Source: Acidobacteriota bacterium (GTDB taxonomy: Bacteria > Acidobacteriota > Terriglobia > Acidiferrales > UBA7541). Taken from it: a stretch of 26,585 nt of DNA. The notes below the pieces were generated by a model, which saw nothing but the letters and a program-made list of their open reading frames with translations, ran no database searches and was not told where the DNA came from. The DNA is taken from NCBI GenBank assembly GCA_003131985.1, contig PKWH01000239.1:7860-34444 (forward strand), written 5' to 3'. Below are positions 1-7,556 of the stretch, piece after piece. Position 1 is the stretch's first letter. Each line of letters starts with the position of its first letter. A program made the position numbers and the translations under genes.

Positions 1-157
1 CGACAGTTCCTGATAGCTGAGTGATTCCTTGGGCATTTGCCGCTGCCCACGACGAAGCTGCGGAACAAAACAGAATTATCAAGGCCACCATGCACATGTG
101 AAGCCGGCCCGTCGAGCGCCTGGATCGCATGACGTCTCCACATACGACTCTGGAAAT

Positions 158-190
158 CGTGTTACTGAATGCGACGGCGTGTGTAACACG
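158..190. promoter_or_regulatory. probable NikR operator (GTGTTAC-N17-GTAACAC)
   Basis: CGTGTTAC at 158-165 is exactly reverse-complementary to GTAACACG at 183-190, with 17 nt between. Outside these arms one mismatch is followed by a further AA/TT match. NikR binds widely spaced inverted half-sites; the E. coli site is GTATGA-N16-TCATAC. From memory, half-sites of the GTGTTAC type have been described for NikR proteins of Geobacter-like bacteria with a somewhat shorter spacer. The site lies about 180 bp upstream of the nikR start codon, which fits autoregulation or control of a divergent gene beyond the left edge. The spacer is longer than in the cases I recall, so binding is an inference. Confidence 0.6.
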
Positions 191-206
191 TTTCGAATAA
201 TCGTGC

Positions 207-225
207 TATCAGGTTTCCCCTGATA
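207..225. repeat. perfect 7-bp inverted repeat, 5-nt loop
   Basis: TATCAGG at 207-213 and CCTGATA at 219-225 are exact reverse complements around TTTCC. No T-run follows on either strand, so a terminator is unlikely. It lies 17 nt after the NikR-type palindrome and 142 nt before nikR, so it may be a second operator or a leader hairpin. The function is not known. Confidence 0.45.
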
Positions 226-367
226 CTGTCATAGGGATTTCTCCTGTGGCCAGCCCGAATTCTTCGAAGGGGCATCAACTCGATCTGGCTTCTGGCACGT
301 CCTGCGTGCTATACACGAGGGCTCAGCGGGAGCGAATAGCTTTTGGACTCCTAAGCAAAGGATCGAT

Positions 368-784
368 ATGTCAGAGTTAGCCCGAACGGGGCTCTCGATA
401 GACCGGGAATTGCTTGCGAGGTTCGACCTGGCCATCGCCAAGAAACGCTACAAAAATCGATCGGAGGCCGTGCGGGACTTGATTCGCGATCATCTAGTAT
501 CGGAGGAAGCCGACTCCGACAAACTGGTGGTTGGAACGCTGACCATCGTGTACGACCACCATCGCCCGAATCTCACCGAGAAGCTGGTGGAAGCACAACA
601 TCGAGCCGGTAGCAAAGTACTTGCCGCTACGCACGTGCATTTAGACCATCACAATTGTCTCGAGGTCGTCATAATGAAAGGGCGCGGTGGGGAGCTACAC
701 GATTTGGCCAATGGAATCCTGAGTCTTCGCGGTGTCAAACACGGCAAGCTGGTTATCACCACGACCGCGAAAGACCTTCCCTGA
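368..784 (+). CDS. nikR: NikR-family nickel-responsive transcriptional regulator
   Basis: A 138-residue protein of the usual NikR length. Residues 1-45 form the ribbon-helix-helix DNA-binding domain (RTGLSIDRELL, then the SEAVRDLIR helix). The rest is the ACT-like nickel-binding domain. The square-planar Ni(II) ligands known from E. coli (H76, H87, H89, C95) appear with a constant +2 offset as H78, H89, H91 and C97, inside THVHLDHHNCLEV. NikR normally represses nickel uptake genes when Ni(II) is plentiful; it acts in the cytoplasm as a tetramer. The ATG start has AAAGGA 5 nt upstream. No nickel transporter lies downstream in the window: the next genes are a tiny membrane protein and an IS remnant, so the regulated genes are probably left of position 1 or elsewhere. 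Identification is very secure; targets are inferred only from the palindrome at 158-190. Confidence 0.95.
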   Translation: MSELARTGLSIDRELLARFDLAIAKKRYKNRSEAVRDLIRDHLVSEEADSDKLVVGTLTIVYDHHRPNLTEKLVEAQHRAGSKVLAATHVHLDHHNCLEVVIMKGRGGELHDLANGILSLRGVKHGKLVITTTAKDLP

Positions 785-850
785 AAGCGCCCATTGCCGC
801 CGCGGAGCAGAAAAATACACATCTTCCCGTATGTTCTCGCTCTCATATTT

Positions 851-859
851 TGGTATGAT
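851..859 (+). promoter_or_regulatory. candidate extended -10 promoter for the small membrane gene
   Basis: TGGTATGAT reads as an extended -10 element (TG-n-TATGAT). No good -35 is visible at 17-18 nt spacing. Transcription would start near 866, about 40 nt before the small gene at 908. Confidence 0.35.
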
Positions 860-907
860 TTCCCGGTGATCCGCTGAAAAACAGTCTAAGGAATGCTAGG
901 AGTTCAC

Positions 908-1009
908 ATGCGATATTTTGTGATTGGCGCAATCGCCTTGGTTGTCGTTGTTGCAGGCGTAGCGGTTCTCCCGGACGTCGTCCGCTACATTAAAATTAGC
1001 TCCATGTAG
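908..1009 (+). CDS. 33-residue single-pass membrane protein
   Basis: This short gene encodes 33 residues. The N-terminus MRYFVIGAIA runs into a hydrophobic segment rich in Val and Ala (about residues 4-21), followed by LPDVVRYIKI and a final SSM. The start is supported by AGGAG at 898-902, 5 nt before the ATG, and a candidate extended -10 promoter lies upstream. Its size, single membrane helix, Pro-Asp after the helix and a charged RY(I/L)KI..M tail resemble small proteins of acidobacteria and actinobacteria that I believe are catalogued as DUF6893; I could not check this. The function is unknown. The predicted topology is N-terminus anchored with a short amphipathic tail. The gene lies between nikR and the IS30 remnant, about 20 nt before the degraded outer end of that element. 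Confidence 0.65.
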   Translation: MRYFVIGAIALVVVVAGVAVLPDVVRYIKISSM

Positions 1010-1107
1010 ACAATTCGTCGCCTGCGAGCCGACTCTCACCGTTGATGCGCTTGAGGGCTGCGTCACCCGCCTTGAAATATACCCAGGGACGGCTGTGGGC
1101 GTCGACT

Positions 1108-1625
1108 GCGTTGATTTAAACGTAGTGCTACTTTGTCCAGTTCCGATTGAGAATATCCGGACCGGTCGGTTCTCCTGGGGAAGTATTGTCGTAGCGACCG
1201 GTTAGTGTTTTCGTTCGCCCCACGCTGCTAAGGATTATGCGGATCACAGAAGTAGACTTTTTCATTCGTAACCACAGTGAAGGTTCTTGTGTTCGGCCAT
1301 CTCCAGTCCGTGGTCCCGGTCAACGAACACCGCAGTGACGCGGGGAGTTACCAGTGCTGTAAAACGCGAATGTCGTTCCACCAAGATCACCATGTGACTG
1401 TTCTTTGAGCCGCTCAGGAGATCGCCTTCCCAATCACCGGGAATGGCTCGGTCCTCGCTCTCTGCAGGTCTTTCCCGGATGGAGATGGCATCGACGATTT
1501 GACCGCGGGACTCTCCGCTGACAGCAGAGTGCTGCGAGCGACGTATGCGGCGCTTGGACCGCAGGTGCTCTAGCATGCAACGACTGTCCCGCCTTCCAAC
1601 GGGGAACACATGTCGGCCTTCTGGA
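1108..1625 (-). pseudogene. IS30-family transposase, broken
   Basis: The frame at 1262-1609 carries the IS30 signature SRGQIVDAISIRERPAE, then GDWEGDLL with the first catalytic Asp of the DDE triad, then SKNSHMVILVERHSRF. After that the region between VERHSRF and the second catalytic Asp (DRDHGLEMAEH) is shortened by about a dozen residues, so the core is deleted. A frameshift follows near 1260, and the continuing frame (EKVYFCDP.., NENTNRSLRQYFP) contains an in-frame stop where intact relatives have Trp (NP-stop-QRG against SPWQRG in copy 2). The helix-turn-helix N-terminus is absent. Deletion, frameshift and nonsense change together show long-standing inactivity. Confidence 0.8.
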
Positions 1626-1693
1626 TCGCGGAAAGCCCCGCCCGATTCCTTGGGTCATAGACACCACCTTTGGAGAAAAGATCTATATTAGAT

Positions 1694-1718
1694 GGTGTTG
1701 CATCGACCTGTTGAGACC
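1694..1718 (-). repeat. IS30 terminal inverted repeat of copy 1 (transposase 5' side)
   Basis: The reverse complement of 1694-1718 matches 21129-21153 at 20 of 25 positions, including the block GTGCAACAC/ATGCAACAC. It lies just upstream of the transposase remnant, as expected for the left end of an IS30-family element. Confidence 0.65.
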
Positions 1719-1853
1719 ACCCGGCTTATCAGGCGTTACACGACCGCGACGCAATATAAAAGGACACATCTCTGGTGGCGAGCTTCCTAAAATCTCGTCA
1801 TCGTAGGATAATTTTCAAGTTGCACATTTCGCGAAAGAGCGAGTGACGGATTC

Positions 1854-3062
1854 ATGGCTAGCGTAAACACGAAGAAAGGCGTCATCGGGATACTCACAGG
1901 CGGAGGTGACGTGCCGGGTCTCAATCCAGCGATCCGCGGCGTCACGCTTCGCGCGATTCGCGAAGGCTATCAAGTGATCGGCATCCGCCACGGCTGGGCC
2001 GGCCTCGTTGACATGGTCCGCGAAAAGGATTACGACAACTCCGACAATTTTGTGATTCTCGACGAAGAACTCGTCGATCGCACCGGGCGCACCGGCGGCA
2101 CGTTCCTGCATTCTTCGCGTACCAATCCCAGCCGCGTCAGCAAGGCCAACGTTCCCGACCACCTCAAGGGCAAATTCACTGCCGACAAAAACGATCTTAC
2201 TCCCGAAGTCCTCAAAAATCTGGCTTGGCTTGAGATTGACACGCTCATCCCTATCGGAGGGGATGACACTCTGAGCTATGGTCTGCGGCTCCATCGTGAG
2301 GGTTTCAAAGTCGTCGCGATACCGAAGACGATGGACAACGATGTTCCGGGGACGGACTACTGCATCGGGTTCAGCACATGCGTCACGCGCACTCTGCAGC
2401 TCGTCAACAGCCTGCGCACTTCCGCGGGATCGCACGAACGTTTCATGGTGATCGAAGTGTTCGGTCGCTACGCGGGTTACACCGCCATGCTTCCCACCTT
2501 GGCCGGCGCCGCGAACCGCTGTGTGATTCCCGAATACAAATTTAATATCGAACGCCTGACCGAGCTTCTGGTGGCCGACCGCCTGAAAAATCCCAGCCGT
2601 TACTCGATCGTGCTGGTTTCAGAAGGCGCGACGTTCGAAGGCAGCGAAATGATTTTCGAAAGCGACTCCACCGACGCCTATGGCCACAAAAAGCTCGGAG
2701 GCATCGGCGATCTCGTCTCCGAACGCATCAAGGACCTCTCCGCGAAATTCAACAACGGAAAGAAAATCGAAGTCGTAAACCAGAAGCTCGGCTATCTAGC
2801 GCGCTGCGGCGATCCGGACGTGATCGATTCCATCGTGCCCATGGTGTACGGAAATATCGCGCTCAATCTTCTCTTGCGCGGCGTGCACGGACGGCTGGTG
2901 GTTCTCAGCAATGGGCGGTACGGCGATATTCCGATCGAATCCATAGCCGGGGCCAAAAAAGTTGTCAACATCGAGATGCACTACAACACCGAGCGCCTGC
3001 GCCCGAAATTCGCCAGCTTCGAAAACAAACCGTTCTTCATTATGGGAAACGAATCGAGCTAG
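1854..3062 (+). CDS. pfkA: 6-phosphofructokinase, probably pyrophosphate-dependent
   Basis: A 402-residue phosphofructokinase catalysing fructose-6-phosphate to fructose-1,6-bisphosphate in the cytoplasm. The N-terminal phosphate-donor loop GGGDVPGLN is at residues 16-24. The donor-specificity motif is GGDDT (135-139) and the catalytic motif is PKTMDND (157-163), with the catalytic Asp at 161. The fructose-6-phosphate site EVFGRYAG starts at residue 201. ATP-using enzymes typically have GGDG/GGEG with PGT(I)DND. An Asp in GGDD together with Lys in PKT is the pattern of PPi-dependent enzymes, so a reversible PPi-PFK is the better prediction. This is family knowledge applied to visible residues, not proof. 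The length suits the group III or mixed-substrate PFK clade. Upstream there is no strong Shine-Dalgarno (GAGTGACGG is weak), and a GATAAT at 1807-1812 could be a -10. It stands alone on the plus strand and faces the MFS gene tail to tail. Confidence 0.92.
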   Translation: MASVNTKKGVIGILTGGGDVPGLNPAIRGVTLRAIREGYQVIGIRHGWAGLVDMVREKDYDNSDNFVILDEELVDRTGRTGGTFLHSSRTNPSRVSKANVPDHLKGKFTADKNDLTPEVLKNLAWLEIDTLIPIGGDDTLSYGLRLHREGFKVVAIPKTMDNDVPGTDYCIGFSTCVTRTLQLVNSLRTSAGSHERFMVIEVFGRYAGYTAMLPTLAGAANRCVIPEYKFNIERLTELLVADRLKNPSRYSIVLVSEGATFEGSEMIFESDSTDAYGHKKLGGIGDLVSERIKDLSAKFNNGKKIEVVNQKLGYLARCGDPDVIDSIVPMVYGNIALNLLLRGVHGRLVVLSNGRYGDIPIESIAGAKKVVNIEMHYNTERLRPKFASFENKPFFIMGNESS

Positions 3063-3225
3063 CTCCCAATTATTGCCCCGCCGCCGAGTAGATGTCGGAC
3101 ACGAATTTCAAAATGCCCAGTTATCCGACTTGTCAAAAGCTGGACCTATCTTTCTACTACCGACGATCCTTTGATCTAGTCGTGGCGAATTCTTTGCGCC
3201 AAGCGCAGGACAAGCGGACGGTGGC

Positions 3226-4452
3226 CTACTTTTGCAAGACGGCCTGTTTCGCGCCGCGGTACACTGGAAGCGTAAGAGCCGGAAACGCGCACAGACAGAG
3301 AATCAAAATCACGCACAGCAGCGGGACAACGAGACCCGCTCTCAAGTTGCCAAGCGCGTCGGAAGTGAGACCAACCAGCCATGGAAATACACCACCGCCT
3401 AGCCCGCCGAGCGCGAGCACTACACCAGCGAGCTGATAATTTGTGAAACCGCAATACTCCGACAGCCATGACATGGCAATGGGAAAAACGCCGGCGAGCC
3501 CAAGTCCGGCGATCAGGCATGAGCCGGCAATCGCAGAAAACCTTGAAGCACCGAGCACAAAACAGCAAGCGATTCCCGCAAGCGCGAGCCCTGCGCGAAG
3601 CAAGCGCAATTCCGACATCAGACGCAAGGTACCCGGCACGATCAGCCGCCCCAGAAGAAGGCCGGTCCAGAAAAAGGACGGCATCAAAGCCCACGCGTCG
3701 TTGCGCGATGACTGCAACCGATGGGCGTATGTTGCGCTCCATCCGGACAACGAACTCTCGGCTCCGATGTATAGAAAGAAGATCAAACCAAGCCCAAGTG
3801 GGAAAGGATCGCGGACAATTCTGCTGAGTGAAAGGTTTGAGGGGCCGGAAATTATTGTCGCAGGTTCGGGCAATCCTTTATCGGGTGTCGACGCCGCAAA
3901 AGCGAGCGCCAGCAAGGCCGCTGCCGTCGCAAATGCCGCGACAAAGAGAGAGAGCTGTCGAATTTGATCGCCAAGGGCGACGAGCAAAGGCGATGCGATC
4001 GCACCGAGCGTCCAAGAACAATTCACCAAGCTGAGCGCGCTGGCACGACGCGACGGGTTGACTTCACTGACCCATAAATTCGTTGTGCCGGCGCTGAAAC
4101 CGATGCCGGCCCCGTATGCAAAAACGGACGACAGTCCGATAATCCATGTCCCGCGCCCCAGACAAGCTGCACCCAAGGCAATGAGAACGAACCCCGTGAC
4201 GAAGCAGAACCGAAAGCCGCGAACTGATATCAAACGGCCACACAGAATGACGCCAATGAATGAACCAGTGAACTGAGACAGGAACAGGTATCCGGAACGC
4301 ATGTCATCGAGGGCCCAGCGCGCAGCGAGCGTAGGCAGCAGCGGGCCTAAGAGTGTCGTAATTATGCCGGTTAGGATGAAACCGGCATGGACAAGCAGAA
4401 TGGCTCTTCTCGATGACGGAGACTTGGGAACGAGTTCAGTGGTGAGTTCCAT
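3226..4452 (-). CDS. MFS sugar transporter, GlcP/FHS-like
   Basis: A 408-residue protein with about 12 predicted membrane helices and a short hydrophilic N-terminus (MELTTELVPKSPSSRR). Segments recall the fucose-glucose-H+ symporter (FHS) type typified by Bacillus GlcP: SQFTGSFIGVILCGR after helix 2, FFLYIGAESSLSGW at the start of the second half, PSFFWTGLLLGRL, and GLGLAGVFPIAMSW late in the protein. These transporters import glucose, mannose or fucose with protons. It is the last gene of the minus-strand run receptor, GH3, MFS, separated by 237 bp from the GH3 stop, so independent transcription is possible. No clear ribosome binding site precedes the chosen ATG, leaving the exact start open. 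The context supports uptake of the monosaccharide released by the beta-glucosidases. Substrate assignment is inference. Confidence 0.85.
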   Translation of the reverse strand: MELTTELVPKSPSSRRAILLVHAGFILTGIITTLLGPLLPTLAARWALDDMRSGYLFLSQFTGSFIGVILCGRLISVRGFRFCFVTGFVLIALGAACLGRGTWIIGLSSVFAYGAGIGFSAGTTNLWVSEVNPSRRASALSLVNCSWTLGAIASPLLVALGDQIRQLSLFVAAFATAAALLALAFAASTPDKGLPEPATIISGPSNLSLSRIVRDPFPLGLGLIFFLYIGAESSLSGWSATYAHRLQSSRNDAWALMPSFFWTGLLLGRLIVPGTLRLMSELRLLRAGLALAGIACCFVLGASRFSAIAGSCLIAGLGLAGVFPIAMSWLSEYCGFTNYQLAGVVLALGGLGGGVFPWLVGLTSDALGNLRAGLVVPLLCVILILCLCAFPALTLPVYRGAKQAVLQK

Positions 4453-4636
4453 GCTGAGACCAAGCGATTGCGAAAGCGCGCGCCGCTTGGTAAGAATCGT
4501 TTTGTCAGAGCAAGATTCAATCCGACGAATCTTGCGGGCTGACGTGCCATTTCTTGCGAACGGTTCCGAAACGCGGCATTAACAATATCATCGAAGGCGA
4601 CGGCAAAAACATCTTAGGGGGGTGCCGAAAGGGATG

Positions 4637-4659
4637 GGTTTCGAATTTGGGACGAAACC
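4637..4659 (-). promoter_or_regulatory. hairpin after the GH3 stop codon
   Basis: GGTTTCG at 4637-4643 and CGAAACC at 4653-4659 form a perfect 7-bp stem with a 9-nt loop, about 30 nt beyond the GH3 stop on its strand. No U-tract follows, so this is more likely a 3'-end stabilising or processing structure than an intrinsic terminator. Confidence 0.35.
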
Positions 4660-4689
4660 GTTGCTCTCTCACCATGCGTCTGGTGTCGC

Positions 4690-7278
4690 CTACTGCTCAT
4701 TTGTGAATGCGGTTGCAAGCGATGGTGGCAGGGCAAGTTTGCCGCGAAGCTCGATCGATTCGACGGAACGGCCCACAGATATGTTGAATTCGTCCGGCTG
4801 CGCGAGCCAATGCTTTGCCTCTGCGTCGTAATACGAGAACGCACGATGATCCAAGCGTATTGTTACTCTCTTCGTTTCTCCTGGCGCAAGTTCTACCCTC
4901 GCGAATCCTTTCAATTCTTGCGCCGGTCGCGGCACCTTCGGGTGGGCTTCCCCTACGTAAACCTCCGCGACGTCGGCACCGCCGCGGCTGCCAGCGTTTT
5001 TCATATCAAAGGAGACCTCAACGTGAGGTTCGGAAGAATCGCGGCCCGTGGCTGGTGCTTCGACAGACTGAATGGCTAAATTGCTGTAACTGAACATCGT
5101 GTAGGAGAGTCCGAATCCGAAGGGGAAGAGGGGCTTTGTGCCATTGCGTACGTAACCTCGATAGCCAACGAACACACCCTCCCGATATACGACGCGATTC
5201 GTATCCGGTGCAGGATAGTAGTTATCGTGGACCGGGTTGTCTGCCCACTGGCGCTCAAAGGTCATGGGCAAGCGGCCAGAGGGATTCGCATCACCGAAAA
5301 GAATCTCCGCCAGCGCCCTGCCCCCCTCCTGACCGGGATACCACGCCTGCAACAGAGCTGGAACGCTGTCGAGCCACCGGGTCATGTCAACACCGCCGCC
5401 AGATGTGAGCACCACGATGGTGTTCTTGTTCGCCGCCACCATTTCCCGAATCAGTTCGTCCTGTCCGGGCGGCAGGCGGAATGTACGATCCGCCGCTTCG
5501 CTTTCTGTCTCCGGATCAAAGCCCGCAGCAACGACCACGACGTCCGCCTTCGCGGCCAATGCTTTGGCATTCGCTGTGACATAGTCTTCGTGGCGAACGA
5601 CGCCAAACCGAAAGCGAGAGCCAAGCCAATCCGGAAGTCCGCGGTGCTCCAAAACAACGCGATGCGGATTTCCATCAAGCGAAATTGTTGCAAAGCCTGT
5701 GAGTTCCCTGGCGGAGTTCCAGTTGTCCAAGATCAGCTTGCCGTCCACATACGCGCGGTAGTAGCCGCCGTCTTCTCCGGTGGAAGCGACAAATACATCG
5801 TAGTTCCCGGCGCTCTGCGGGACGTAGTAACCTGTCCAACGGGCAGAGAGAGACTGATCGGGCAGGGTTTTCTTGCCCGGCGGTCCAAAATTGACATTCT
5901 TTTCAACGCGGGCCAGATACGGAATCCCTTGGAAGTCCGGGTTTGCAAAATATTCGGCTTGGAGACCCACAGCTCCGTTTTGCGGCGCGACGGAAAAAGT
6001 GGTGGCTTCAGCCATTTCACTTAGGCTCGGCACGCCAGAATCGTAGTAAACAGGCACCGACGGGGGCACCGAGTTTGCGATGCCTTCCAGAAAACTGACT
6101 GCTTTGAAAGGTTGCACCCGAGCGCTGCCGCCGCCGGTCGATACCGGAGGATAGGCGTCAGGGCCGATGACGGCGATGGACTTGATGCGGCCTCTATCTA
6201 ACGGCAGCAGAGCCCCTTCATTCTTGAGCAGCACAATGCTTTCGCGAGCGCCTTCCAGAGCGACTTGATCGCCTTCTCGGTTAAAACGCGAAACCGACAG
6301 ATCGGTCTGGTTTCGGTCGAGCCAGCCAAACTCTACGGCCGTACGGAGGATGCGCCGAATCTTGTCATCAATCGTGGCGACGGAAACCTTGCCCTGTTGG
6401 ATTGCAGGCAGCAGCGTCTGTCGATTCATCATTTTGCCGGAGGGCATTTCCAGATCTACACCAGCGTTGGCTGCCGCCACACCGTCATAGGTGGAAGTCC
6501 AGTCGGACATGAGAACCCCGCGGAATCTCCACTCCCCTTTTAGTAAGCCCACATTCAGAAGCGCGTTTTGAGACATGTGGAGGCCATTCGTGAAATTGTA
6601 GGAGTCCATGACCGCTCCCACGTGCGCCTCTTTTACAGCAGCCTCGAAAGCCGGTAGATAAATTTCGCGCATGGTACGGTCGTCAATGACTGAGTCCGTG
6701 TCATGGCGGCTGAACTCCGAATTGTTCCCCAGGAAGTGCTTGATTGTTGAACTCACGCCTTGGCTTTGTTGTCCTTCGATGTATGCCACGGCGATGCGAG
6801 ACACAAGGAATGGGTCTTCACCGAAATATTCGAAGTTTCGGCCGTCCATCGGCGCGCGGTAGATGTTGACGGCCGGCGCGAGCATAAAATTTACACCTCT
6901 CGCCCTGGCATCGCGGCCGATTTCCGAGCCCACACGCTGGGCCAGCGCGGGATTCCACGTGGCTGCCAAAGAAACGCCAGCCGCCATGGCCGTCGAGGGG
7001 CCATAGTTGCGGATTCCAAGCGGACCATCCGCCATTTTCAAGCGCGGCACGCCGAGCCGGGGCAGGGCGTGCGTGTACATGTTGTCCTCCCCGCCTAGCA
7101 AGTCGATTTTTTCTTCAATCGTCATTTTGTCGATAATGGATTGGACGCGGCGATCGACGTCATCCGGCGCGAGCGAGTTTGATTGAGCGAAAGCCTGCAT
7201 ACCGAGAACACAGATGATCGCAACTCCATACCAATGGAATCGCACGGAATGCGGCTCGCTCGATGTTCTACCGTTCAT
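4690..7278 (-). CDS. bglX: secreted GH3 beta-glucosidase with inserted PA14 domain
   Basis: The protein is 862 residues from the chosen start. An ATG 45 nt upstream is also in frame, but the chosen one has AGGGG 6 nt before it and begins directly with a signal peptide (hydrophobic core WYGVAIICVLGMQAFA, cleavage near residue 31). Domains in order: GH3 TIM barrel from about 45 to 300, with KHFLGNN at 180-186 and the nucleophile Asp259 in VLMSDW; the GH3 alpha/beta sandwich, split by a PA14 domain at about 436-562 (from GLQAEYFANPDFQG to SRFRFGV); and a fibronectin-III-like C-terminal domain. The candidate acid/base region is TESEAADRTFRLPPGQ. GH3 enzymes of this layout release glucose or other sugars from the non-reducing end of beta-glycosides; the PA14 insert often shapes the aglycone side. 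It is the second gene of the minus-strand run behind the TonB receptor. The symbol reflects architecture only, and substrate is not determined. Confidence 0.93.
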   Translation of the reverse strand: MNGRTSSEPHSVRFHWYGVAIICVLGMQAFAQSNSLAPDDVDRRVQSIIDKMTIEEKIDLLGGEDNMYTHALPRLGVPRLKMADGPLGIRNYGPSTAMAAGVSLAATWNPALAQRVGSEIGRDARARGVNFMLAPAVNIYRAPMDGRNFEYFGEDPFLVSRIAVAYIEGQQSQGVSSTIKHFLGNNSEFSRHDTDSVIDDRTMREIYLPAFEAAVKEAHVGAVMDSYNFTNGLHMSQNALLNVGLLKGEWRFRGVLMSDWTSTYDGVAAANAGVDLEMPSGKMMNRQTLLPAIQQGKVSVATIDDKIRRILRTAVEFGWLDRNQTDLSVSRFNREGDQVALEGARESIVLLKNEGALLPLDRGRIKSIAVIGPDAYPPVSTGGGSARVQPFKAVSFLEGIANSVPPSVPVYYDSGVPSLSEMAEATTFSVAPQNGAVGLQAEYFANPDFQGIPYLARVEKNVNFGPPGKKTLPDQSLSARWTGYYVPQSAGNYDVFVASTGEDGGYYRAYVDGKLILDNWNSARELTGFATISLDGNPHRVVLEHRGLPDWLGSRFRFGVVRHEDYVTANAKALAAKADVVVVAAGFDPETESEAADRTFRLPPGQDELIREMVAANKNTIVVLTSGGGVDMTRWLDSVPALLQAWYPGQEGGRALAEILFGDANPSGRLPMTFERQWADNPVHDNYYPAPDTNRVVYREGVFVGYRGYVRNGTKPLFPFGFGLSYTMFSYSNLAIQSVEAPATGRDSSEPHVEVSFDMKNAGSRGGADVAEVYVGEAHPKVPRPAQELKGFARVELAPGETKRVTIRLDHRAFSYYDAEAKHWLAQPDEFNISVGRSVESIELRGKLALPPSLATAFTNEQ

Positions 7279-7380
7279 AATCGCCCCTGAAAACATCCCA
7301 TGGCCGCGTCTAGATACCAGCAACGCGACAACCGGAACTTCCTGGAATGCGGAATTGCTTTCGGTCGCTTATCTCTGAAG

Positions 7381-7414
7381 AAAAAACTGTTCCGGGGGAT
7401 GGTTTCATCCCGGG
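7381..7414 (-). terminator. bulged hairpin plus T6 between receptor and GH3 genes
   Basis: On the minus strand GGGAT pairs with ATCCC around a 6-nt loop, extended by CC/GG past a two-base bulge. Five nt later comes TTTTTT (7386 to 7381). It lies about 145 nt after the receptor stop and 100 nt before the GH3 start. It may act as a weak terminator or attenuator, lowering read-through from the receptor gene into the glycosidase. Confidence 0.4.
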
Positions 7415-7556
7415 TCACAACAGGCAAACAATTGCGAAGGTCGTTGAAGTATGACCTCTCCCGCTGGAACGCCCTCCTCAACCGACGCTACCGGCGACCT
7501 ACAGAGAGTGATTCGCCGGCAGGACATGTTCGACATCCAGCTTCGCCCAAACCGCT

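Larger units (their letters stand above)
1..367. other. nikR upstream region without a convincing gene
   Basis: No reading frame here has a credible protein sequence or a ribosome binding site. The stretch holds two inverted repeats, described separately at 158-190 and 207-225, and ends with the AAAGGA ribosome binding site of nikR. The left edge of the window cuts off whatever lies further upstream, so a divergent nickel-transport gene to the left cannot be excluded. Confidence 0.5.
1030..1718 (-). mobile_element. degenerate IS30-family element, copy 1
   Basis: Read on the minus strand, the element starts with a recognisable terminal inverted repeat (1694-1718), contains a badly damaged IS30 transposase, and ends near 1030 in a poorly preserved outer end. 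The C-terminal third is clearly homologous at the DNA level to the second remnant at 21129-21600. By eye roughly three quarters of bases match over 1110-1260, including a shared tract coding for VYFCDP and NENTNR. About 690 bp remain, against roughly 1.1 kb for a typical IS30-family element, so several hundred bases of the 5' coding region are missing. It cannot encode a working transposase. Confidence 0.8.

Noticed and set aside
29..223. 64-codon open frame before nikR
   Set aside because: No ribosome binding site, low-complexity basic translation, and it overlaps the NikR-type palindrome.
3190..3225. Possible interspersed repeat (CTTTGCGCCAAGCGCAGGAC)
   Set aside because: It recalls extragenic repeats in some acidobacteria, but it occurs only once in the window, so nothing supports a repeat here.
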